Of a stretch of 13,473 bases of DNA, positions 7,234 to 13,473 are shown piece after piece. Made by a program: the position numbers and the translations under genes. This DNA comes from Bacteroidales bacterium (GTDB taxonomy: Bacteria > Bacteroidota > Bacteroidia > Bacteroidales > UBA932), in contig JAKSKC010000030.1 in the NCBI GenBank assembly GCA_024401945.1, positions 1-13,473 of the forward strand. The letters are read 5' to 3'. The notes under the pieces were generated by a model, which worked only from the letters and a program-made list of their open reading frames with translations, was not told where the DNA came from and ran no database searches. Positions within the stretch are counted from its first letter, which is position 1. Every line of letters starts with the position of its first letter.

Positions 7234-10218
7234 ATGAAACGCCTTCTGCTTCTTATTTCCATCCTCATCTGCTTTGTTTCCTGCAGCAGGCAGGAGGGGA
7301 AAGTACAGCTCAGACATCCTGAATGGGCCTACAACTCAGTGGTTTATGAAATGAACGTCCGCCAGATTACTCCTGAAGGAAGCTTCAGCGCCGCGGCAAT
7401 GGAACTTCCTATGCTGAAGGAAACCGGTGTGGACATAATATGGCTTATGCCCGTTCATCCGATCGGAGTGACAGGCAGGAAGGGCACCCTGGGGTCCTAC
7501 TACTCGGTGAAGAACTACCGTGAAATCAACCCGGAGTTCGGAACCCTGGAAGATTTCGACGCCTTCGTGGAAGATGCCCACAGTCTCGGGCTGAAGGTCA
7601 TCCTTGACTGGGTGGCCAACCACACTTCACCTGATTCCGAATTCACGGAAACCCATCCGGACTGGTTCCTCCACGACGGGAACGGGAACTTCGTAGTGCA
7701 GCACGACTGGACGGACATCGCTCCTATGGACCTCTCCAACAAGGAAATGAGGAAGGAGATGACGGACTGTATGCGTTTCTGGCTCGACCGCGGGATAGAC
7801 GGCTTCCGCTGCGACGTTGCGGGAGAAATGCCTGCAGACTACTGGAAGGAGGTCCTCACTCCTCTGGAAGAGGAATATCCTGGAAGATATTTCCTCGCCG
7901 AGGGAGAGAACACCGAACTGCACGAATCCGGATTCGACGCCAGCTACAGCTGGAAACTGCATCATCTTCTCAACGACATCGCCTCCGGCAAGGCTGATGC
8001 CTCCCAGCTCAAGGAGTACATAGAAAACGACCTGGAGGAATATCCGGAGGATGCTTTCCGCCTGAGTTTCACATCGAACCACGATGAGAACTCCTGGGCC
8101 GGGACCGAATTCGAAAGGATGGGAGACGCCTGGGAGGCTATGACCGTCCTCTGCTGGACCCTCCCGAAGACCCAGCCCCTCATCTACACGGGACAGGAGG
8201 TCGGAATGCACCACCGCTTCCAGTTCTTCGAAAAGGACCCTATGCCTTCGAGGGATTGGAACGAATACACCGATTTCTACAAGTATCTGTCAGAGCTCAA
8301 GCACAACAACCCGGCCCTCCAGGCCGGAGAGAGGGGAGGAAACTTCGAACTCCTTCCTTCAGAGGGCAACAGCATCCGTTTCCGCCGTATCCTCGATGCC
8401 GACACAGTGACTGTGAAAGTAAATCTCGAGGCCCCTTGGGACTGGGATATCGACTGTCCTTCCGACAGGATTGAAAGGATAGAGCCCCTCAACTGGTGGG
8501 TCGGTATGAAAACCCCTCTCCAGCTGCTCATAAAGGGAAAGGACATCTCCTCATACGACCTCTCCATTGAAGGAGGCAGGGGAGTGAAGGTAAAGCAGAT
8601 TCACAAGGCCGAAAGCCCGAACTACCTGTTCGCAGACATAGAACTTGCCCCTGATGCCCAGGTCGGGACTTACAGTCTTGTTTTCCGCAAGGGGGACGAA
8701 CGCTTCTCGCTTCCTTACGAGATTGCGGCAAGAAGGGAAGGCTCCGCTGAAAGGGAGAGTTTCTCTACAGCCGACGCAATCTACCTCATAATGCCGGACA
8801 GGTTCGTAAACGGTGACCCTGACAACGACAATACCTGCGCAACTGCTGAAAAAGCCGACTATGAGGCCTTCTTCGGAAGACACGGAGGAGACATAAGGGG
8901 TATCCGCAGCCGGCTCGACTATATCGAGGGCCTCGGGATGACGGCCATCTGGAACACTCCTCTTCTGGAAGACAATGAGCCTGAATCATCCTACCACGGA
9001 TACGCCTGCTCCGACTACTACCACGTGGACAGCAGGTTCGGAGGCAACTTCCAGTACAGACAGCTCGTGCAGGACGCGCACGCGCACGGCATAAAGATGA
9101 TAATGGACATAGTCACCAACCACTGCGGAAGCGCACACTGGTGGATGCAGGACCTGCCTTTCGCAGATTGGATTCATCAATGGCCGGAATACACCCATTC
9201 CAACTGCGCATTCTCTGCCCAGAACGACCCTTACTGCTCCAACTTCGACAGGGAGAATATGCTCGGGGGCTGGTTCGACACCTCAATGCCGGATATGAAC
9301 CTGGACAACCCTTACGTGCTGCAGTACTTCAAGCAGTGGGCCGTCTGGTGGATTGAATGGGCGGACCTCGACGGCTTCAGGGTGGACACCTATCCTTACA
9401 ACGAAAAATATCCTATGTCAGAATGGTGCGCCAGCGTCAGGAATGAATATCCGAACATCAACATAGTCGGGGAAGTATGGTCAGTCAACGTGCCTCAGGT
9501 GGCATACTGGCAGGCCGGCAACCCGAACAGGGACGATTTTGACAGCCACCTTCCTTCAATTATGGATTTCTGCCTGCACAGCGCTATCTGCCGGGGAATC
9601 AACGAGGAAAGGGTGAACTGGGACGAAGGTATGGTCAGGATTTACGAATCCATCTCCAACGACGTCTATTTCAACGACGTCAGCAATATGATGATTTTCC
9701 CTGGCAACCACGACACCGACCGCATTGGAGACATAGTCGGGAAGGACCCTGCCAAGATGAAGATAGTCTACACCCTGATGGCGACGCTCAGGGGCTTCCC
9801 TCAGATATTCGCGGGTGACGAACTTATGGTCACCAGCAGGGACCGCAGCCAGGGTCACGGCGGACTGAGGGTGGAATTCCCTCTCGGATGGGAGAACGAC
9901 GCAGTGCAGAAGGACCTGCACGACTATTTCAGCACGCTCTTCCGCTGGCGCCGGGATTCTGATGCAGTGCAGAACGGAAGGACCGTGCATTTCCTGACAA
10001 GGGACAACTGCTACGCATATTTCAGGATCGCTGACAAGGAGACCGTATTCGTCTTCGTGAACAATTCGGCGGAAGATATGACCGTCCCTTGGGGAAATTA
10101 TGAGGAAATAAGCGTAAATTTGCCGGGCGAAGGACTCAATGTCATCACCGGAGAAAAATTCAACCCGGAGAACTGCACCGTTCCGGCAAAATCAACCTTG
10201 ACAATCGAATTCAAATGA
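7234..10218 (+). CDS. Double GH13 lipoprotein: alpha-amylase domain fused to SusA-type neopullulanase
   Basis: This is a 994-residue lipoprotein (MKRLLLLISILICFVSC, Cys17) with two GH13 catalytic modules. Module 1 (about 30-405) has DWVANH (125-130), GFRCD with nucleophile Asp194, AEGE with likely acid Glu223, SNHDEN with Asp284, and a short C-terminal beta part. From about residue 411 a cyclomaltodextrinase/neopullulanase N-terminal beta domain begins (RIEPLNWWVGMKTPLQLLIK). It is followed by module 2 (about 510-994) with DIVTNH (625-630), GFRVD with Asp718, GEVW with Glu747 and GNHDTDR with Asp827. Both active sites look intact. SusA is normally a separate periplasmic neopullulanase of about 620 residues, so this looks like an alpha-amylase fused to a SusA homologue. 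It should degrade imported malto-oligosaccharides, pullulan or cyclodextrins; the cell side of the anchor is not visible. The reading frame crosses the junction near base 8461 without a break. The stop overlaps the GH97 start by 4 bases. Confidence 0.92.
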   Translation: MKRLLLLISILICFVSCSRQEGKVQLRHPEWAYNSVVYEMNVRQITPEGSFSAAAMELPMLKETGVDIIWLMPVHPIGVTGRKGTLGSYYSVKNYREINPEFGTLEDFDAFVEDAHSLGLKVILDWVANHTSPDSEFTETHPDWFLHDGNGNFVVQHDWTDIAPMDLSNKEMRKEMTDCMRFWLDRGIDGFRCDVAGEMPADYWKEVLTPLEEEYPGRYFLAEGENTELHESGFDASYSWKLHHLLNDIASGKADASQLKEYIENDLEEYPEDAFRLSFTSNHDENSWAGTEFERMGDAWEAMTVLCWTLPKTQPLIYTGQEVGMHHRFQFFEKDPMPSRDWNEYTDFYKYLSELKHNNPALQAGERGGNFELLPSEGNSIRFRRILDADTVTVKVNLEAPWDWDIDCPSDRIERIEPLNWWVGMKTPLQLLIKGKDISSYDLSIEGGRGVKVKQIHKAESPNYLFADIELAPDAQVGTYSLVFRKGDERFSLPYEIAARREGSAERESFSTADAIYLIMPDRFVNGDPDNDNTCATAEKADYEAFFGRHGGDIRGIRSRLDYIEGLGMTAIWNTPLLEDNEPESSYHGYACSDYYHVDSRFGGNFQYRQLVQDAHAHGIKMIMDIVTNHCGSAHWWMQDLPFADWIHQWPEYTHSNCAFSAQNDPYCSNFDRENMLGGWFDTSMPDMNLDNPYVLQYFKQWAVWWIEWADLDGFRVDTYPYNEKYPMSEWCASVRNEYPNINIVGEVWSVNVPQVAYWQAGNPNRDDFDSHLPSIMDFCLHSAICRGINEERVNWDEGMVRIYESISNDVYFNDVSNMMIFPGNHDTDRIGDIVGKDPAKMKIVYTLMATLRGFPQIFAGDELMVTSRDRSQGHGGLRVEFPLGWENDAVQKDLHDYFSTLFRWRRDSDAVQNGRTVHFLTRDNCYAYFRIADKETVFVFVNNSAEDMTVPWGNYEEISVNLPGEGLNVITGEKFNPENCTVPAKSTLTIEFK

Positions 10219-12398
10219 AGAAATCAATTCTGATACTCGCGGCGGCGTTCCTGCTCGCCGGATGCGCCCGGGAGGAAGGCGGCGGCAAGATTTTCCTGCA
10301 TTCACCGGACGGTTCACTCGAAGCTACATTCAGTCTTGCTGCGGACGGAACTCCGCAGTACAGCCTGTCAAAGGACGGGACGGCCGTCATACTTGATTCG
10401 AGGCTCGGATTCCAGATGAGGGGGACGGTGAAGGCGGAGGATTTCGTATTCGAGAGGAAACGCATCCTCAAGGAAGACCGCAAACCGGAATTCTCGATGC
10501 ACGACAACTTCGAGATTGTGGACATCACCGAAGACAGTTTCGATGAGACCTGGGCTCCGGTATGGGGGGAGGAGGACAGCATAAGGAACCATTACAACGA
10601 GATGCTGGTCCGCCTGAAGCAGAAGGGCACGGGACGTCTTATGAACATCCGTTTCCGCCTTTTCGACGACGGTCTGGGCTTCCGCTATGAATTCCCGGAC
10701 AACCAGCCTCTCGTGTACTTCGTCATCCGCCACGAACTCACCCAGTTCGCCTGCGCCGCCGACAACGAGGCCTGGTGGATACCGGGGGATTTCGACACCC
10801 AGGAATATGAGTACACAAGATGCCGCCTTTCCGAAATAAGCGGGCTCTTCAAGGAAAAGCTGCGCGGCAACTCCAGCCAGACCATCTTCAGCACTTCAGG
10901 CGTGCAGACCTCCCTGCAGATGAAAACCCCGGAGGGACTCTATGTCAACATCCACGAGGCAGCGCTGGTGGACTATCCTTGCATGCATCTGCTGGTGGAC
11001 GGGAAGAATCACTCGCTGAGCGCCTTCCTGACCCCTGACGCCCAGGGGAACAAAGGCAACCTCCAGACTCCGTGCAAAACTCCGTGGAGGACGGTACAGG
11101 TGGCTGAATCGGCTGTGGACCAGCTTCAGAGCAGGCTCGTGCTCAACCTGAACGAGCCTTGCGCCTACGATGACGTAAGCTGGATCCATCCTGTCAAGTA
11201 TATGGGCGTGTGGTGGGAGATGATAGCCGGTTACGGCAGCTGGAACTATACGGACGATTTCCAGTCCGTGAAGCTCGGACAGACCGATTTCGCTTCAGCT
11301 AAACCTAACGGCCGCCACAGCGGCAACAACGACAACGTAAGACGCTACATAGATTTCGCATCGGAGCACGGCTTCAACGCCCTTCTCGTGGAAGGATGGA
11401 ACCTGGGCTGGGAAGACTGGGCCAACTGCGACAAGGATTACGTATTCGATTTCCTGACCCCATATCCCGATTTCGACATCAAGGCTCTCAACGAATATGC
11501 GCATTCCAAGGGCATCAGGCTCATAATGCATCACGAGACTTCAAGCAGCGTGCGCAACTACGAACGTCATATGCATCAGGCATACGGACTGATGAACCGC
11601 TACGGATATGACGCCGTCAAATCCGGTTATGTGGGCGACATCCTCCCGCAGGGGCTCTACCACTACAGCCAGTATATGATCAACCATTACCTGTATGCAG
11701 TGACCGAGGCGGCCAAATACCACATTATGGTGAACGCCCACGAAGCAGTGAGGCCTACCGGACTGTGCAGGACCTATCCTAACCTGATCGGAAACGAATC
11801 CGCGATGGGAACGGAATACCAGGCATTCGGAGGCATCACCCCGGGACATACGGCAATACTTCCGTTCACCCGTCTGAACGGAGGTCCTATGGACTATACC
11901 CCGGGTATTTTCGAGCAGGACCTCAAGAGCTGGTGCGGAAACGACAGCTGGGTGAACTCCACTATCTGCGGACAGCTCGGACTCTACCTCACAATGTACT
12001 CCCCTCTGCAGATGGCTGCCGACACGCCGGAGCATTACAGCGAGCACCTCGACGCCTTCAAGTTCATAGAGGACGTTGCAGTGGACTGGAGCGAGAGCCG
12101 TTATCTCTACGCCGAGCCTATGCAGTACATAGTCGTGGCCAGAAAGGCGAAAGACAGCGGGGAATGGTTCTGCGGCGGAGTCACCGATACCGAGAAGCGC
12201 AGCTTCAGCATCGCCCTGGATTTCCTCGGCGAAGGCAGTTTCGAAGCTACGGTCTATGCCGACGCCAAGGACGCTCATTACCGCGAGAATCCAAAGGCTT
12301 ACGACATTACAAGTAAAACAGTTACAGCCTCAGACACCATTGACGTGACAATGGCGCCGGGAGGAGGTTTCGCAATATCATTCAAGCAATGCAAGTAA
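10215..12398 (+). CDS. susB: SusB-like GH97 alpha-glucosidase lipoprotein
   Basis: This is a 727-residue GH97 enzyme of the inverting, calcium-dependent SusB type, which releases glucose from the non-reducing ends of malto-oligosaccharides. The signal peptide MKKSILILAAAFLLAGC ends at lipobox Cys17. An N-terminal beta-sandwich (about 25-290) precedes a TIM barrel containing EGWNLGWEDW (393-402), HHETS (Glu441), NAHEAVRPTG (Glu510), GNESAMGTEY (Glu528, Glu534), then a C-terminal beta domain. Glu441, Glu510, Glu528 and Glu534 align with SusB Glu439, Glu508, Glu526 and Glu532 at a constant offset of two, so both bases and the general acid are present. This is the inverting set; retaining GH97 alpha-galactosidases use an Asp nucleophile. 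Total length also matches SusB (738 residues). It starts in the ATGA overlap with the double GH13 and overlaps the GH77 gene by 10 bases. It acts most likely in the periplasm. Confidence 0.95.
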   Translation: MKKSILILAAAFLLAGCAREEGGGKIFLHSPDGSLEATFSLAADGTPQYSLSKDGTAVILDSRLGFQMRGTVKAEDFVFERKRILKEDRKPEFSMHDNFEIVDITEDSFDETWAPVWGEEDSIRNHYNEMLVRLKQKGTGRLMNIRFRLFDDGLGFRYEFPDNQPLVYFVIRHELTQFACAADNEAWWIPGDFDTQEYEYTRCRLSEISGLFKEKLRGNSSQTIFSTSGVQTSLQMKTPEGLYVNIHEAALVDYPCMHLLVDGKNHSLSAFLTPDAQGNKGNLQTPCKTPWRTVQVAESAVDQLQSRLVLNLNEPCAYDDVSWIHPVKYMGVWWEMIAGYGSWNYTDDFQSVKLGQTDFASAKPNGRHSGNNDNVRRYIDFASEHGFNALLVEGWNLGWEDWANCDKDYVFDFLTPYPDFDIKALNEYAHSKGIRLIMHHETSSSVRNYERHMHQAYGLMNRYGYDAVKSGYVGDILPQGLYHYSQYMINHYLYAVTEAAKYHIMVNAHEAVRPTGLCRTYPNLIGNESAMGTEYQAFGGITPGHTAILPFTRLNGGPMDYTPGIFEQDLKSWCGNDSWVNSTICGQLGLYLTMYSPLQMAADTPEHYSEHLDAFKFIEDVAVDWSESRYLYAEPMQYIVVARKAKDSGEWFCGGVTDTEKRSFSIALDFLGEGSFEATVYADAKDAHYRENPKAYDITSKTVTASDTIDVTMAPGGGFAISFKQCK

Positions 12399-13473
12399 CA
12401 CTGAAAATACACTACCACTGCCAGTGGGGTGAGAATCTCTGCCTTGTCAGCGCAGACAGGAAATACCCTATGTCCTGGGGAGAAGGGGACTTTTGGAGCG
12501 TAACCGTCTCGGGATGCACGGCGGCAGACCTGAAGGACTACTACTACATCGTGGTCAAGGACGGACTCATCCTCCGCACCGAATGGAGCCATCACAGCTC
12601 GAAGCCGGCAAAAATGATCAGCGACAGCTGGATAGACTGCCCGATTCCGGGATGTCCGTTCCCGCGCGAGCATTCCGCGGCCATCTTCGACCGTCCTGGA
12701 TTCAGGGGAGCCGGCACCGCCGTCCCTATCTTCTCGCTGCGCAGTGAAAAGGACTTCGGCATAGGGGACTTCAGGGATTTGAGGAATCTCGTGAACTGGG
12801 CATCCGCCACCGGACAGTGCATAATCCAGCTTCTCCCGATAAACGACACCACCAGAAAGGGCGAGTGGAAGGATTCCTACCCTTACAGCCCGATAAGCAG
12901 CTTCGCCCTCCACCCTCTGTACATCCGCCTCCAGGACCTCGGCATTAAGGAAGATGCCGAATTCAAGCGCCTCCGCGATGAGCTCAACGCCCTTCCGGAA
13001 GTGGACTATCCGAGGGTCTTCAAGGAGAAGATGGCCTATATCCGCAAGGCATACGAACAGAGGGGAGCGAAGGACCTGGCAAGCGCGTCCTTCTCCAAAT
13101 TCTACAGGAACAATGCGGAATGGCTGGGAGAGTACTGCGAATTCTGCGCAAGGAGGGATTCCTTCGAGACCGAATTCTACGCCTGGGTGCAGTACCACCT
13201 GGACAAACAGCTTTCCGAAGAGGTAGCCTACGCGCACTCCAAGGGTATATATCTGAAGGGCGACCTTCCTATCGGGGTCAGCGCGGACAGCGCTGAGGCC
13301 TTCTGGCATCCTGAACTCTTCAACCTGGATTCATCCGCCGGAGCGCCGCCCGACTATTTCAGCAAGGACGGCCAGAACTGGGGATTCCCTACCTACAACT
13401 GGGAGGAAATGGCAAAAGACGGTTATTCCTGGTGGAAATCCCGCCTTCGCAAGATGGCCGAATACTTCGACGC
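12389..13473 (+). CDS. malQ: GH77 4-alpha-glucanotransferase (amylomaltase), 3' partial
   Basis: The first 361 codons are visible; the gene runs off the right edge. ATG 12389 sits inside the last codons of the GH97 gene and is the only sensible start, because the N-terminus (MQVTLKIHYHCQWGENLCLV) matches the beginning of Bacteroidota GH77 proteins that open with a CBM20-like starch-binding domain. That domain is short here (about 1-85). The GH77 catalytic region begins near residue 105 with GTAVPIFSLRSEKDFGIGDF and continues with YPYSPISSFALHPLYI (164-179) and the conserved run of about 290-338 (GDLPIG, HPELFNLD, GAPPD, GQNWGFPTYNWE). The catalytic Asp/Glu/Asp lie beyond the window. It has no signal peptide, so the enzyme is cytosolic, where it disproportionates imported maltodextrins. 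The overlap implies translational coupling to GH97. Compared with the two-CBM20 Bacteroides type it appears to lack a second CBM20. Confidence 0.93.
   Translation, partial: MQVTLKIHYHCQWGENLCLVSADRKYPMSWGEGDFWSVTVSGCTAADLKDYYYIVVKDGLILRTEWSHHSSKPAKMISDSWIDCPIPGCPFPREHSAAIFDRPGFRGAGTAVPIFSLRSEKDFGIGDFRDLRNLVNWASATGQCIIQLLPINDTTRKGEWKDSYPYSPISSFALHPLYIRLQDLGIKEDAEFKRLRDELNALPEVDYPRVFKEKMAYIRKAYEQRGAKDLASASFSKFYRNNAEWLGEYCEFCARRDSFETEFYAWVQYHLDKQLSEEVAYAHSKGIYLKGDLPIGVSADSAEAFWHPELFNLDSSAGAPPDYFSKDGQNWGFPTYNWEEMAKDGYSWWKSRLRKMAEYFD

Noticed and set aside
11541..12278. 245-codon open frame on the minus strand
   Set aside because: It lies wholly antisense to the catalytic region of GH97, with no family motif.
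12299..13309. 336-codon open frame on the minus strand
   Set aside because: It is antisense to the GH97 end and the well-conserved GH77 gene, shows no recognisable motif, and is explained by the codon bias of the real frame.
1..13473. CRISPR arrays, tRNA or rRNA genes, insertion sequences
   Set aside because: I saw no short regularly spaced repeats, no cloverleaf or rRNA-like segments, and no transposase motifs; essentially every base is in one of seven genes.

Overview
This window is a run of seven same-strand (+) genes from the starch/alpha-glucan utilisation locus (Sus-type polysaccharide utilisation locus, PUL) of a Bacteroidota, most likely a Bacteroidales. The evidence is a SusD-family lipoprotein, a SusE/SusF-type starch-binding lipoprotein, several lipoprotein glycoside hydrolases, very short or overlapping gene junctions, and no clear Shine-Dalgarno sequences. 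Base composition is moderately GC-rich with C/G-ending codons, so a Prevotella-, Alistipes- or related gut/rumen-type lineage fits better than classical low-GC Bacteroides. I cannot name a genus. The SusC TonB transporter and the regulator that normally precede SusD would lie left of the window.

Layout. 2-1576: SusD-like starch-binding lipoprotein, 5' end cut off. 1580-4120: an unusually large SusE/SusF-like lipoprotein with an N-terminal SusE-type domain and seven tandem starch-binding-like modules. 4131-4174: a strong stem-loop with a T-tract separating the binding-protein genes from the enzyme genes. 4188-6155: SusG-like GH13 alpha-amylase lipoprotein with an insertion in domain B. 6152-7222: GH53 (endo-beta-1,4-galactanase family) lipoprotein. 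7234-10218: a 994-residue lipoprotein holding two complete GH13 catalytic domains, the second of SusA/neopullulanase type. 10215-12398: SusB-like GH97 alpha-glucosidase lipoprotein. 12389-13473: MalQ-type GH77 4-alpha-glucanotransferase, 3' end cut off. There is no gene-free stretch over 300 bases; the largest gap is 67 bases and holds the stem-loop.

How it works together (inferred from family knowledge): SusD and the large SusE/F-like protein capture starch at the cell surface, the SusG-like GH13 cuts it, and oligosaccharides enter through SusC. The double GH13 and GH97 trim and debranch them to glucose and maltose. The cytosolic GH77, the only protein here without a signal peptide, rearranges maltodextrins. 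The GH53 does not fit a pure alpha-glucan pathway and hints at co-processing of a pectic galactan.

The strongest non-gene signal is near-complete absence of the tetranucleotide CATG: by eye I found one occurrence, where about 50 would be expected by chance. Other notable points are the seven-module binding protein with an exact 93-residue period in part of its array, the double GH13 fusion, the GH53 in a starch locus, and a likely pair of compensating frame errors at the extreme left edge.
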